Below, piece by piece: positions 1 through 8,316 of a DNA stretch of 34,316 nucleotides (the first letter of the stretch is position 1; every line of letters begins with the position of its first letter). Under the pieces are notes generated by a model that saw only the letters and a program-made list of their open reading frames with translations, did not search any database and was not told the origin of the DNA. Origin of the DNA: Rhizobiaceae bacterium (GTDB taxonomy: Bacteria; Pseudomonadota; Alphaproteobacteria; Rhizobiales; Rhizobiaceae); the NCBI GenBank assembly GCA_014238155.1, contig JABABQ010000025.1:1-34316 (forward strand). The letters are read 5' to 3'. Made by a program: the position numbers and the translations under genes.

Positions 1-112
1 AAGAAGCGCTATTGGGGCAGGCATTTTTGGGGGAGAGGTTATTTTTCGACAACCAATGGCGCGATCACAGAAGATCTCGTCCTTCAGTACCTGGAACAGC
101 ACTCAGACAAAT
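1..112. other. Left-edge stretch without a supported gene
   Basis: I see no credible coding region, RNA gene or repeat here. It lies downstream of the minus-strand leuC stop and its terminator-like hairpin. The only open frame crossing it on the plus strand has no family character and runs antisense into leuC, so I did not call it. Confidence 0.4.
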
Positions 113-132
113 CTACCGGCGCCAGCCGGTAG
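113..132 (-). terminator. Hairpin behind leuC, probable terminator
   Basis: A perfect 8-bp stem (CTACCGGC/GCCGGTAG) with a 4-nt loop lies immediately beyond the leuC stop codon. Read on the minus strand it is followed by ATTTGT, a weak U-tract, so it may terminate partially or only protect the transcript end. Confidence 0.5.
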
Positions 133-136
133 TGGT

Positions 137-1534
137 TTAAAGCTCTCTCACATCGACGAAATGACCGGCAACGCCAGCCGCTGCTGCCATGGCAGGACTG
201 ACCAGATGGGTGCGCCCCTTAAAGCCCTGTCGACCTTCGAAGTTGCGGTTTGACGTGCTGGCGCAGCGCTCTTCCGGCTTTAGCCGGTCGTCATTCATGG
301 CCAGGCACATGGAGCAGCCGGGCTCACGCCATTCGGCTCCCGCTTCGATAAAAATCTTGTCGAGACCTTCGGCCTCGGCCTGGGCTTTTACCAGACCAGA
401 ACCCGGGACGATCATGGCTGACACCGTGTCGGCAATCTTCTTTCCATCCAGCACTGCAGCAGCGGCACGCAAATCTTCAATCCGGCCATTGGTGCAGGAA
501 CCGATCCAGACACGGTCGATTTTGATATCGGTAATCTTGGTGCCGGGCTTCAGTCCCATATAATCAAGCGCACGCTGTTTTGAGGCGCGTTTGTTTTCGT
601 CTTCGATCTGGGCAGGATCGGGCACGGCGCCGGTGACGGCAATTACGTCTTCCGGAGAAGACCCCCAGGATACGATTGGCGTGAGGTTGTTGGCATCAAT
701 GGTGATGATCTTGTCGAATTGTGCACCGTCATCAGTGGTCAGGGTTTCCCAGTGGGCCATGGCCTTATCCCAGGCTTCGCCGGTAGGGGTTTTCGGGCGG
801 CCTTTGATATATTCAAATGTCTTGGCATCGGGAGCAATCAGGCCGGCACGAGCGCCCCCTTCAATGGTCATATTGCAGACGGTCATGCGACCTTCCATTG
901 ACAGGGATTCAATCGCTGAACCACAGAATTCAATGACATAACCGGTGCCACCAGCTGTACCAATCTCACCGATAATCGCCAGGATGACGTCTTTGGCGGT
1001 AAGACCGTCGGAGAGTTCTCCGGTAACTTCTACCTTCATGTTTTTGGCTTTTTTCTGGATCAGCGTTTGAGTTGCCAGAACGTGTTCTACTTCAGATGTA
1101 CCAATCCCATGGGCCAATGCACCAAATGCGCCGTGAGTGGACGTATGGCTATCGCCACAAACAATGGTCATGCCCGGCAGCGTAAAGCCCTGCTCGGGAC
1201 CAATTATGTGCACAATGCCCTGGCGATTGTCGGTTTCAGAAAAATATTCAACGCCAAATTCAGCTGCGTTGTTCGCCAGCGCTTCAACCTGAATGCGGCT
1301 TTCTTCGTTTTCAATGCCACCCGCCCGATTGGTCGTTGGAATATTGTGATCTACCACTGCGAGCGTTTTCCCCGGCGCATGAACCTTGCGATTGGTCATG
1401 CGCAAACCTTCGAAAGCCTGCGGGCTGGTGACTTCATGCACCAAATGCCGGTCAATATAGAGCAGGCCGGTGCCGTCGTCCTGCATATGCACCAAATGGT
1501 CATCCCAGATTTTATCGTAAAGCGTGCGTGCCAT
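137..1534 (-). CDS. leuC: 3-isopropylmalate dehydratase large subunit
   Basis: LeuC is the large subunit of isopropylmalate isomerase, the aconitase-family 4Fe-4S enzyme that interconverts 2- and 3-isopropylmalate in leucine biosynthesis. It works as a heterodimer with LeuD in the cytoplasm. The 465-residue product is the usual length. The cluster-binding cysteines appear as [11 protein letters not shown] and [10 protein letters not shown] near the C-terminus, and [12 protein letters not shown] is in the middle. The frame is open 27 codons further upstream, but the family start is [10 protein letters not shown]; an AAGGA sequence about 10 nt before that ATG supports 1534. leuD lies on the same strand about 1 kb upstream but is separated by an opposite-strand gene and a terminator, so the two are probably transcribed independently. 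Confidence 0.97.
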   Translation of the reverse strand: MARTLYDKIWDDHLVHMQDDGTGLLYIDRHLVHEVTSPQAFEGLRMTNRKVHAPGKTLAVVDHNIPTTNRAGGIENEESRIQVEALANNAAEFGVEYFSETDNRQGIVHIIGPEQGFTLPGMTIVCGDSHTSTHGAFGALAHGIGTSEVEHVLATQTLIQKKAKNMKVEVTGELSDGLTAKDVILAIIGEIGTAGGTGYVIEFCGSAIESLSMEGRMTVCNMTIEGGARAGLIAPDAKTFEYIKGRPKTPTGEAWDKAMAHWETLTTDDGAQFDKIITIDANNLTPIVSWGSSPEDVIAVTGAVPDPAQIEDENKRASKQRALDYMGLKPGTKITDIKIDRVWIGSCTNGRIEDLRAAAAVLDGKKIADTVSAMIVPGSGLVKAQAEAEGLDKIFIEAGAEWREPGCSMCLAMNDDRLKPEERCASTSNRNFEGRQGFKGRTHLVSPAMAAAAGVAGHFVDVREL

Positions 1535-1585
1535 TATTGTAGAATCCTTTCCAAGCCCTGCGGGCTGGCTGTAATTTTGCAACAG

Positions 1586-1615
1586 GATATGCGCCACCAA
1601 AGGGCTTTGCGTCAA
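1586..1615 (-). promoter_or_regulatory. Possible leuC promoter
   Basis: On the minus strand TTGACG (1615-1610) is followed after 18 nt by CATATC (1591-1586), about 50 nt before the leuC ATG. The -35 is good and the -10 mediocre. It lies inside the upstream open extension of the leuC frame, which agrees with the shorter leuC start. Confidence 0.35.
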
Positions 1616-1736
1616 GAAAATGCCGCGGATTAATCGTTACTATGCTGATGAAAGTCTAGGCTATGGGTATCTGGATTGGAGTCGGTGCAGTTGGTTTGCC
1701 CCACTGTCCGTCCTAATTGTGTAGGAAAACTATGTA

Positions 1737-2462
1737 ATGAGCGCGGTTTGGGATTTTCTCTTCTCCCTGTTTTGCGGGCTGTTTGGATTGTGCGCCGAGG
1801 AATCCTGTCGGCTCGTTACCCATGCAGGGGTCGAGCACATTGTTTGCAGCTATTCTGCAAAAGACGTGTCAGTGCGACTTTTTCTCAAAGATGAACAGGG
1901 CAAACCATATGGCAGTTTGTCACGGGTGCAGGACGAGTTGAATGAACCTGCATTGATGCTGATGAATGGCGGTATGTACCATGATGACCTCGCCGCCGTC
2001 GGGCTTTATGTGGCGAATGGCGTTCAGAATAAACCAATCTCTACCAAAGGTGGCTGGGGCAATTTTCACCTGCTGCCCAATGGCGTGTTTTGGACCAAAG
2101 GCGACAAAGTCGGGGTGACAGAAACAAAAAGCTACCTCGCCCGCAAGATCAAACCGGATTTTGCAACCCAGTCAGGTCCAATGCTGGTAATAGGTGGCAA
2201 GCTGCATCATCGATTTTTAAAAGATTCCAACAGCTTGAAGATTCGTAACGGTGTTGGCGTGTCCAAAGATGGCAAGACGCTCCATTTTGCCATCTCGAAG
2301 CAGTCGGTTTCGTTTTGGGATTTTGGCAAACTATTCCAGCAGCGGCTGAAAACTCCTAATGCGCTTTATCTTGACGGTACAGTGAGTGCGATCAGGGCAG
2401 GTGAGCATCGACGCGGCGGTTGGCGCCAGTTGGGGCCGATTATTGGCGTATTCAAAAAATAA
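1737..2462 (+). CDS. Phosphodiester glycosidase-like (DUF2233/NAGPA) protein
   Basis: This 241-residue protein resembles the bacterial DUF2233/NAGPA-type proteins (COG3698 group), whose eukaryotic member removes GlcNAc from phosphodiesters. The bacterial substrate is unknown. Family features visible are the MNGGMYHDD segment around residue 77, the FATQSGPMLV block around residue 141, RNGVGVSKDGKTLHFAIS, and a late YLDGTVSA motif. The N-terminus (WDFLFSLFCGLFGLCAEESC) is hydrophobic and may be a signal peptide, although it lacks positive charges. An AGGAA sequence about 10 nt before the ATG supports this start. It is transcribed between leuC and leuD on the opposite strand, with no evident functional link to leucine synthesis. 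Confidence 0.8.
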   Translation: MSAVWDFLFSLFCGLFGLCAEESCRLVTHAGVEHIVCSYSAKDVSVRLFLKDEQGKPYGSLSRVQDELNEPALMLMNGGMYHDDLAAVGLYVANGVQNKPISTKGGWGNFHLLPNGVFWTKGDKVGVTETKSYLARKIKPDFATQSGPMLVIGGKLHHRFLKDSNSLKIRNGVGVSKDGKTLHFAISKQSVSFWDFGKLFQQRLKTPNALYLDGTVSAIRAGEHRRGGWRQLGPIIGVFKK

Positions 2463-2486
2463 AATGCCGACCAGCAATTGTCGGCA
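2453..2486 (-). terminator. Terminator of leuD, shared with the convergent gene
   Basis: A perfect 7-bp stem TGCCGAC/GTCGGCA (2465-2471 with 2480-2486) has an 8-nt loop. Read on the minus strand it is followed by TTTTATTTTTTG, a textbook U-tract, so it terminates leuD. In the plus direction the tail (CCCTTGTTT) is weaker but may also end the 1737-2462 gene. A second small hairpin, GGTCTG/CAGACC at 2505-2520, spans the leuD stop codon. Confidence 0.8.
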
Positions 2487-2513
2487 CCCTTGTTTGGCCG
2501 CGGTGGTCTGAAA

Positions 2514-3119
2514 TCAGACCCAGGGGCGGTTCTCGCTGAGCTTGCTTTCATAGGAAGTGATCGAATCGGCTTTTTCCAAGGTCAGGCCGATATCATCGAG
2601 GCCATTGATCAGGCAGTGTTTTTTGAACGCATCGATTTCGAATTTGATGCTGCCACCGTCAGGACCCGTAATTGTTTGGCTATCAAGATCGACCGTCAAA
2701 ACTGCGTTGGAACCGCGGTTGGCGTCGTCCATCAGCTCGTCGAGTTCTTCCGGGCTGACTTGAACCGGTAAGATTCCGTTCTTGAAGCAGTTGTTGTAAA
2801 AAATATCGGCAAAACTGGTTGAAATGACACATCGGATGCCACGATCAAGCAATGCCCAAGGAGCATGTTCACGAGATGAGCCACATCCAAAATTGTCGCC
2901 CGCCACGAGAATGGTTGCTTCGCGGTACGCAGGTTTATTGAGCACGAAATCCGGATTTTCGCTGCCATCTTCATTCAGGCGCATTTCTGCGAACAAGCCT
3001 TCAGCGAGACCGGTGCGTTTGATGGTTTTGAGATAGTCCTTGGGAATGATCATGTCGGTATCGACATTAACAATCGGCAAGGGGGCAGCAACGCCGGTTA
3101 ATTGTGTAAACTTATCCAT
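2514..3119 (-). CDS. leuD: 3-isopropylmalate dehydratase small subunit
   Basis: LeuD is the small (swivelling-domain) partner of LeuC in leucine biosynthesis. The 201-residue length is typical. Recognisable segments are [15 protein letters not shown] at the start, [13 protein letters not shown] around residue 18, the substrate-binding loop [13 protein letters not shown] around residue 78, and FKNGILPV in the second half. No strong Shine-Dalgarno is visible before the ATG, but the N-terminus matches the family exactly. It ends at a strong terminator and diverges upstream from the DUF1737 gene. Confidence 0.97.
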   Translation of the reverse strand: MDKFTQLTGVAAPLPIVNVDTDMIIPKDYLKTIKRTGLAEGLFAEMRLNEDGSENPDFVLNKPAYREATILVAGDNFGCGSSREHAPWALLDRGIRCVISTSFADIFYNNCFKNGILPVQVSPEELDELMDDANRGSNAVLTVDLDSQTITGPDGGSIKFEIDAFKKHCLINGLDDIGLTLEKADSITSYESKLSENRPWV

Positions 3120-3201
3120 GTGGGCAACTCTTGTCTTGCTCGGGTAGCGGTGATTTACACGACATAAGGTCAGCCGCCAAGTGCACAGAAGGATTCCATT
3201 G

Positions 3202-3408
3202 ATGAAACTTTACCGAATGATCACCGGACCCGATGACAACGCCTTTTGCCATCGCATATCAAAAGCCATTTCGAATGGCTGGGAACTTCATGGCAGCGGG
3301 TCACTTACATTTGACCCCACTCAGAATCGGGTAGTTTGCGGCCAGGCAATTGTCAAAGATGTGGCAGGGCAGGATTATCAAAATGATCTGACGCTCAGCG
3401 ACTTCTAG
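3202..3408 (+). CDS. DUF1737 family small protein
   Basis: This 68-residue protein begins [20 protein letters not shown] and continues through [16 protein letters not shown], the conserved pattern of DUF1737 proteins of proteobacteria, whose function is not established. The frame is open from a GTG at 3181, but AGAAGGA at 3187-3193 sits 8 nt before the ATG at 3202 and the family starts with MKLY, so I place the start there. It is divergent from leuD. The next gene follows after 14 nt and may be cotranscribed. Confidence 0.8.
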   Translation: MKLYRMITGPDDNAFCHRISKAISNGWELHGSGSLTFDPTQNRVVCGQAIVKDVAGQDYQNDLTLSDF

Positions 3409-3422
3409 AAATTCATTTCCCG

Positions 3423-3815
3423 ATGTATGCGGAAGACTCTTTTTTTACGCTTTCAATTGCCGGGAGATTGGGGCTGATGGCCATTTCGATGCTGCTCAGC
3501 GGGCTCACGCTTTTTCTGCTTTGGCAATCGGCAAAGGGTCGACATCCGGCCATACGACTAATGCTGGCACTGATCCTTTTTACGATATTCGTGTGGCTGT
3601 CGCCGCAAATCTATTACCTTTATTATCTGGTGCTGTTTGAAGATTTGCCATGGCAAATCGTCATTGCCAGACCGCCAACCCCGAGTGAGCTGGCTGGCCA
3701 GTTGTTTTTTCAAGAGCGGCACAATCTTTCATTTCACAGCCGCGGAGTGCTGGGATGGATAATGTTTGTGCTGGCCTTGCTGCATCCCCGATTGGTTCAG
3801 CTATTGGCCAGATAG
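3423..3815 (+). CDS. Small integral membrane protein, unknown function
   Basis: The 130-residue product has hydrophobic segments at about residues 13-34, 46-72 and 108-125, consistent with three membrane helices. It has a tyrosine-rich stretch (SPQIYYLYYLVLF) and a proline-rich loop (ARPPTPSELAG). The pattern resembles unnamed alphaproteobacterial membrane proteins, but I cannot assign a function. The ribosome binding site before the ATG is weak. It follows the DUF1737 gene closely, and its end overlaps the end of the convergent phosphotransacetylase-like gene by 19 bp. Confidence 0.65.
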   Translation: MYAEDSFFTLSIAGRLGLMAISMLLSGLTLFLLWQSAKGRHPAIRLMLALILFTIFVWLSPQIYYLYYLVLFEDLPWQIVIARPPTPSELAGQLFFQERHNLSFHSRGVLGWIMFVLALLHPRLVQLLAR

Positions 3816-4726
3816 TTGGCGTAGAGAACACCAAGAGCACAACTGGCAATGCGTGCTTCGCTACTGTCTGCGCGACTGGTCAGGATTACCGGTGCGGCTG
3901 CGCCGACAACCAGGCCGGCTGTTTCCGCCCTGGCCATGTAGACCAACCCCTTGAACAGAATATTGCCTGCCTCGATGGTCGGCATCACGAGAATGTCGGC
4001 ATCTCCGGCAACTGGTGACGTAATGCCCTTCAATTCGGCTGCCCGCCTGCTGACGGCGTTGTCGAGTGCAAAAGGGCCATCCACCAATCCACCTTCAAAA
4101 CTCTGTTTGGCGACTTCTGCGGCTTCAACAGAGGATCCAATCGCCGGATTGGGGCTTTCAACGGCAGACATGATTGCAGCTTTGGGCTGGTCTATGCCAA
4201 TGGCGCGGGCAAGATGAAGCGCATTTTGGGTGATCGAGATTTTATGCTTGGTCTCTGGTGCAACATTCAATGCCGCATCTGTAATGATGACCGGCTTGGG
4301 CCAGTCTGGAATGTCCATAACAAAACAATGACTGGTGCGCTGGTCGGTGCGCAAACCGTTTTCTTTGCGGATGACGGCGGCCAGATATGTATCGGAATGA
4401 ATCTGCCCTTTCATCAACGCCTGAGCCGTGCCGTTGGCTACCAGGTCAACCCCACGCTGGGCCGCCAATTCTTCGCTGTCGGCATGGACCGTTTCAAGAC
4501 CAGATATGTCATGGCCACCAAGGGCGGCGACCTCTTGGATCTTTGCCAAATCGCCAACAAGGACAGGTGTGATCAATCCTTCGTCGCGTGCTTCCAGAGC
4601 ACCTTCGAGAGCGGTTTTTTCTTCCGGACAAATGACAGCTGTGCGCAGCGGAGCCAACCCCGCGCATCTTTCCAACAATTTTGCAAAATGAGGACGCGTT
4701 TCAGAGGTAATGGTGTGCGTGTTCAT
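3797..4726 (-). CDS. Phosphate acetyl/butyryltransferase family enzyme
   Basis: This 309-residue protein belongs to the PTA/PTB family, which transfers an acyl group between CoA and phosphate. It contains DLVANGTAQALMKGQIHSDT, the FVMDIPDWPKPVIITDAALNVAP block, SAVESPNP near residue 190, and the C-terminal FKGLVYMARAETAGLVVGAAAPVILTSRADS typical of the family. It is the short form, without the enoyl-CoA hydratase-like domain found in some alphaproteobacterial relatives. The acyl specificity cannot be read from sequence. No acetate kinase gene is adjacent. It diverges from the hydroxyacid dehydrogenase gene across about 170 bp that carries no clear promoter consensus. The Shine-Dalgarno is weak. 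Confidence 0.85.
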   Translation of the reverse strand: MNTHTITSETRPHFAKLLERCAGLAPLRTAVICPEEKTALEGALEARDEGLITPVLVGDLAKIQEVAALGGHDISGLETVHADSEELAAQRGVDLVANGTAQALMKGQIHSDTYLAAVIRKENGLRTDQRTSHCFVMDIPDWPKPVIITDAALNVAPETKHKISITQNALHLARAIGIDQPKAAIMSAVESPNPAIGSSVEAAEVAKQSFEGGLVDGPFALDNAVSRRAAELKGITSPVAGDADILVMPTIEAGNILFKGLVYMARAETAGLVVGAAAPVILTSRADSSEARIASCALGVLYANYLANS

Positions 4727-4894
4727 GACTCAGGCGGCTCGAGGAGATCAACATGCTGATTGCCATAGCGGAAATGAAGCAGAATCACCAACCTCAAATG
4801 ATGGGTCTGATTGAAGCAAATTCACATGGTTCCAATTCCTCGTGAAAGGTTCTAAGGAGTGTCAAAATTATCCCGCCAATCAAGGAATGTATGC

Positions 4895-5854
4895 ATGACC
4901 ACTCAAGTACTGGTTGTAGGAAACTTCTTTCCATCCGTAATGATTGACCTGAAAGAACATTTCGATCTTCTTCACATACAGAATTTTGGTGAGTTGGCGC
5001 AGATGAGTGACAATGAGCTGGCCAATGTCGAGGGCTTTGCCACTTTCGGTTGGGCACCTGCCGATGTGATTGACCGGATGCCGAGCTTGAAGTTGATCTC
5101 CAGCTTTGGCGTTGGTTATGACGGCGTTGCGGCTGATCACGCCGCATCCAGGGGGGTTGTTGTGACGCATACGCCAAACGTCCTCAACGATGATGTAGCC
5201 AACACCACCATCATGTTGCTGTTGGCAACCATGCGGTGTTTGATTGAGCAGAACCAATATTTGCGGGACGGACGCTGGGTCAAGGAAGGCAATGCACCTT
5301 TGACGCGATCAATTGCCGGTAAAAAGGTCGGCATAGTGGGCCTCGGTCGGATTGGTGATGCCATTGCTCACAAATTGTCGGTCTTCAACTGCACGGTGGT
5401 TTATCATTCCCGCAATCCAAAAGATGGAACCGATTACGCCTATTACGGTGATCTTGTTGAAATGGCACGCGACTGTGATGTTTTGATTGCCATCACGCCA
5501 GGTGGCCCAGCTACCAACAAACTGATCAACAAAACCGTGATTGAAGCATTGGGTCCGGAAGGCACGCTGATCAACGTGGCACGCGGAACCGTGGTCGATG
5601 AGCAGGCGCTTGTCGCTGCATTACAGGATGGTCGTTTGGGTTCTGCTGGACTGGATGTGTTTGAACAGGAGCCAAAAGTGCCAGAAGCGCTGTTGGATAT
5701 GAACAATGTGGTGCTGACGCCGCATGTGGCAAGCGCAACCTGGGAAACCCGTCAGGCAATGTCGGACCTGGTCGTGGAAAACCTGGTTTCTCATTTTGAA
5801 AAGGGTGCAGCAGTGGCACCGGTGCCCGAATGTGCCCACCTGGTAGAGGGATAA
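4895..5854 (+). CDS. NAD(P)-dependent D-2-hydroxyacid dehydrogenase
   Basis: A 319-residue D-isomer-specific 2-hydroxyacid dehydrogenase that probably reduces glyoxylate, hydroxypyruvate or a similar 2-oxoacid in the cytoplasm. It has the Rossmann motif GLGRIG at residues 149-154, the NVARGTVVDE block with catalytic Arg230, DVFEQEP with the catalytic Glu near 259, and LTPHVAS with His277. The frame is open 12 codons upstream from a GTG, but AAGGA at 4882-4886 lies 8 nt before the ATG at 4895, and the family begins at this point. The next nucleotide-binding residues (YHSRNPKD, about 170-177) suggest NADP preference, an inference only. It converges with the glutathione transferase gene. Confidence 0.9.
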   Translation: MTTQVLVVGNFFPSVMIDLKEHFDLLHIQNFGELAQMSDNELANVEGFATFGWAPADVIDRMPSLKLISSFGVGYDGVAADHAASRGVVVTHTPNVLNDDVANTTIMLLLATMRCLIEQNQYLRDGRWVKEGNAPLTRSIAGKKVGIVGLGRIGDAIAHKLSVFNCTVVYHSRNPKDGTDYAYYGDLVEMARDCDVLIAITPGGPATNKLINKTVIEALGPEGTLINVARGTVVDEQALVAALQDGRLGSAGLDVFEQEPKVPEALLDMNNVVLTPHVASATWETRQAMSDLVVENLVSHFEKGAAVAPVPECAHLVEG

Positions 5855-5875
5855 TCCGGCGGTTCAGAATGGGTT

Positions 5876-5902
5876 GAGCTCCAGGCTCCCGACACTGGGC
5901 TC
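5876..5902 (+). terminator. Possible terminator of the hydroxyacid dehydrogenase
   Basis: An imperfect stem GAGC(t)CCAG / CTGGGCTC around a 10-nt loop is followed by TAACCTTTTTG on the plus strand. The short T-run and the position 22 nt after the stop codon fit termination. The single-base bulge and overlap with the end of the convergent gene keep confidence moderate. Confidence 0.4.
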
Positions 5903-6588
5903 TAACCTTTTTGCCCAAAGAGGATTTCTCTTTCCTTGTCGCTCGGCGGCTTTTGTCGACGGCTTTCTTTGCCCAGCGACACACCGCGTTGAACGGCGGG
6001 CCGTTCCTTCACCGCTTGGCGCCAGCGGGTGAGATTGGGATAGTCATCCAGCGGCAATTGCATCGCCTTGGCAATAAGAGCCCAGGGAAAGCAAATCATG
6101 TCGGCGATGGAATATGCATCCCCGACCAGCCAATCCCGACCCTCAAGCCGTTTGTCCAGCACTGATAAACACCGCATCGATTCGGTTTCGTAACGTTTAC
6201 CTCCATATCCGTGACGTTGCTCTTCGGGGGCATAGTTAAAGAAATGGCTGTGTTGGCCCATCATTGGTCCCTGGTTGCCGGTCTGCCAAAATAGCCACTC
6301 ATGAATTTCCTTGCGGCCCAGAGGGTCGGTCGGCATGAACCGGCCGAATTTTTCTGCCAAATAGATCATGATCGCACCGGATTCGAATATTGAAATTGGT
6401 TCCCCCTCCACATCGTGGTCAACGATGGCGGGCATGCGATTATTGGGGCTGATTTTCAAAAATTCAGGTTTGAACTGATCACCTTTACCGATATTGATCA
6501 TGGTCGTTTGGTAGTCGGCATCCAGTTCTTCCAAAAGAATAGAAACTTTCCATCCATTGGGGGTTGGCCAGTAATAAAAGTCGATCAT
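5902..6588 (-). CDS. YfcG/Ure2p-like glutathione S-transferase
   Basis: A 228-residue glutathione transferase of the nu/YfcG-like class, whose studied members are glutathione-dependent disulfide-bond oxidoreductases. The start MIDFYYWPTPNGWKVSILLE and the segments ISPNNRMPAIVDHD, FESGAIMIYLAEKFG, WLFWQTGNQGPMMGQHSHF and YSIADMICFPW closely follow E. coli YfcG from memory. The TPNGxK motif replaces the usual Tyr/Ser/Cys active site. The start codon overlaps the stop codon of the upstream CoA-transferase by 4 nt (ATGA), so the two are cotranscribed and translationally coupled. Confidence 0.93.
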   Translation of the reverse strand: MIDFYYWPTPNGWKVSILLEELDADYQTTMINIGKGDQFKPEFLKISPNNRMPAIVDHDVEGEPISIFESGAIMIYLAEKFGRFMPTDPLGRKEIHEWLFWQTGNQGPMMGQHSHFFNYAPEEQRHGYGGKRYETESMRCLSVLDKRLEGRDWLVGDAYSIADMICFPWALIAKAMQLPLDDYPNLTRWRQAVKERPAVQRGVSLGKESRRQKPPSDKEREILFGQKG

Positions 6589-7823
6589 AATTCTGCCTCT
6601 CCGTGCTGGCCCAAACTGGTAATGCCGTCACTTACCATCTGTTCGATCTCATCATCGCTGAGTCCAATATGACCGAGTATCTGATGGCTATCGGCGCCCA
6701 AAATTGGGGCAGGCAGGCGAAAACTGGTCGGCGTCTGGGAAAACCTTGGCGCTGGGCGTGCCTGCCGCAACCGACCTGCCACCGGATGATCGATTTCGGC
6801 AATCGCATCATTGGCCAGTGTTTGCGGGTGACGGATCAACTGGGTTCGGGTGAGCACCGGGGCACAGGGTACATCCTCTGCTTCCAGTCTTGTCTGCCAG
6901 TTATCGGCCGTGTCGGTTAGCAGTACATCTTGAGTCATTTGCAGACGCATATCGATGTTTTTTCCACGCAGTGTCGCCGTGGCAAAATTCGGATCCTGCA
7001 GCCATTCAGGCTTGTTGAAGGCGCGGCAAAGCCCCTCCCATTCCCTGTTGGATTGCACGGCGACAGAAATATAGCCCTTCTTGGTTTCATAGATCAGATC
7101 GATAAAGCTTTGCGCTGATTCGCGAGGAAGCTCATCGCCAACAAATGTATGAGCGCCCATATCGGATCCCCAAAGAAAGGACACCACCGTGTCGAACATG
7201 GACAGTTTGATGTGCTGGCCTTCGCCGCCTTGTTTCCCACCAGTGCGTTCGCGGTGAAACAGGGCAGCCGTAACCGCTTGGCTGGCAGCATATCCCGTCA
7301 GCTTGTCAGGTAAAATTGTGCGCACCAGTCTGGGACGGTGTTCGTCGGCACCTCCTTGAACCGTTGTCAGGCCGGAAAGGGCCTGGACCAACGGATCGTA
7401 GACCGGCTTCTGGGCATAGGGGCCGGTGTCCCCAAAACCAGCAATGGAGACGTAAATCAGGGTCGGGTTGACCATTTTGAGAGCTTCATAACCAACCCCA
7501 ATCCTGTCAGCCACGCCGGGTCGGAAATTCTGTACAACAATGTCGACATCACGGGTCAGGCGCTTGAATATTTCAACAGCACGGGGATCTTTCAGGTTGA
7601 GGGTCAATGACCGCTTGTTGCGGTTGTTATTGACGAAGGACGCTGAAAACCCGTTGCGTTTGGTTGACACTGATCTTGTGTGGTCGCCGCCCTTCGGGTT
7701 TTCAACCTTAATGACGTCTGCGCCCTGGTCAGCCAACATGAGGGTGGTTGTCGGCCCAGATACCATGGAAGTCAGGTCCAGAACCCGGACTCCGTGCAGC
7801 GGGCCATTCGGCGTGGTTGTCAT
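6585..7823 (-). CDS. CaiB/BaiF-type class III CoA-transferase
   Basis: A 412-residue family III CoA-transferase (formyl-CoA, carnitine or mesaconyl-CoA transferase-like), moving CoA between carboxylic acids. It opens with GPLHGVRVLDLTSMVSGPTTT, followed by LADQGADVIKVENPKGGDHTR and the GFG motif region (VSIAGFGDTGPYA). The expected catalytic Asp is in LPDKLTGY, upstream of ALFHRERTGGKQG. The substrate cannot be assigned. The frame is open 29 codons further upstream, but AGGGA about 9 nt before the ATG at 7823 and family alignment favour this start. It is the first gene of a two-gene unit with the glutathione transferase and diverges from the GFA-family gene. Confidence 0.92.
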   Translation of the reverse strand: MTTTPNGPLHGVRVLDLTSMVSGPTTTLMLADQGADVIKVENPKGGDHTRSVSTKRNGFSASFVNNNRNKRSLTLNLKDPRAVEIFKRLTRDVDIVVQNFRPGVADRIGVGYEALKMVNPTLIYVSIAGFGDTGPYAQKPVYDPLVQALSGLTTVQGGADEHRPRLVRTILPDKLTGYAASQAVTAALFHRERTGGKQGGEGQHIKLSMFDTVVSFLWGSDMGAHTFVGDELPRESAQSFIDLIYETKKGYISVAVQSNREWEGLCRAFNKPEWLQDPNFATATLRGKNIDMRLQMTQDVLLTDTADNWQTRLEAEDVPCAPVLTRTQLIRHPQTLANDAIAEIDHPVAGRLRQARPAPRFSQTPTSFRLPAPILGADSHQILGHIGLSDDEIEQMVSDGITSLGQHGEAEL

Positions 7824-7899
7824 GATCTTGTTCCCTGTGGGCAAATGTGCTGCAGAATGCTGAGAGCTCAATGTAGTTGAACGGTTTGAGGAGGCAATG

Positions 7900-8316
7900 A
7901 TGGATAACAAATTGGTGACCCATCGAGGTGGCTGTCATTGCGGTGCAGTGCAATTTGAAGTGGATGCAATGGCGGTACTGGAGCTGGATCACTGCAATTG
8001 TAGCATCTGCACGATGTCGGGTATTTTGCACCTGTGTGTTCCGCTGGAGAGGTTTCGCATCACAAAGGGCGCTGAGCATCTGCAGTACTACAGTTTCGGT
8101 AGCGAAATTGCGAAACATCCGTTTTGCCGCATCTGTGGAATCAAGGGTTTCTATTACCCGCGAGCCTATCCTGACGGCGTCAGTGTCAATGCGAATTGTC
8201 TGGCAAAGGAAACAATCGACGATATGAAAGTGACGCGTCACTTTAATGGTGCCGATTGGGAGGAGATGATGAATTCGGGCGGTTATACGCCGCCGGAAAG
8301 CTCAAACACTACATAA
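7900..8316 (+). CDS. GFA (CENP-V) family zinc-binding protein
   Basis: This 138-residue protein has the cysteine pattern of the GFA fold: GGCHCGAVQFE near residue 11, HCNCSICTMSG near residue 39, and HPFCRICGIKGFY near residue 72. These Cys ligands bind two zinc ions. The family is named after a proposed glutathione-dependent formaldehyde-activating enzyme, but that activity is not established for most members. Two adjacent ATGs exist (7897 and 7900); GAGGAGG at 7888-7894 is better spaced for the second. Its end overlaps the end of the convergent nagZ-like gene by 8 bp. The divergent glutathione-related gene pair next to it may indicate a shared thiol context. Confidence 0.88.
   Translation: MDNKLVTHRGGCHCGAVQFEVDAMAVLELDHCNCSICTMSGILHLCVPLERFRITKGAEHLQYYSFGSEIAKHPFCRICGIKGFYYPRAYPDGVSVNANCLAKETIDDMKVTRHFNGADWEEMMNSGGYTPPESSNTT

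Noticed and set aside
1067-1633. A 188-residue plus-strand frame inside leuC
   Set aside because: It is antisense to conserved leuC codons and has no ribosome binding site or recognisable domain.
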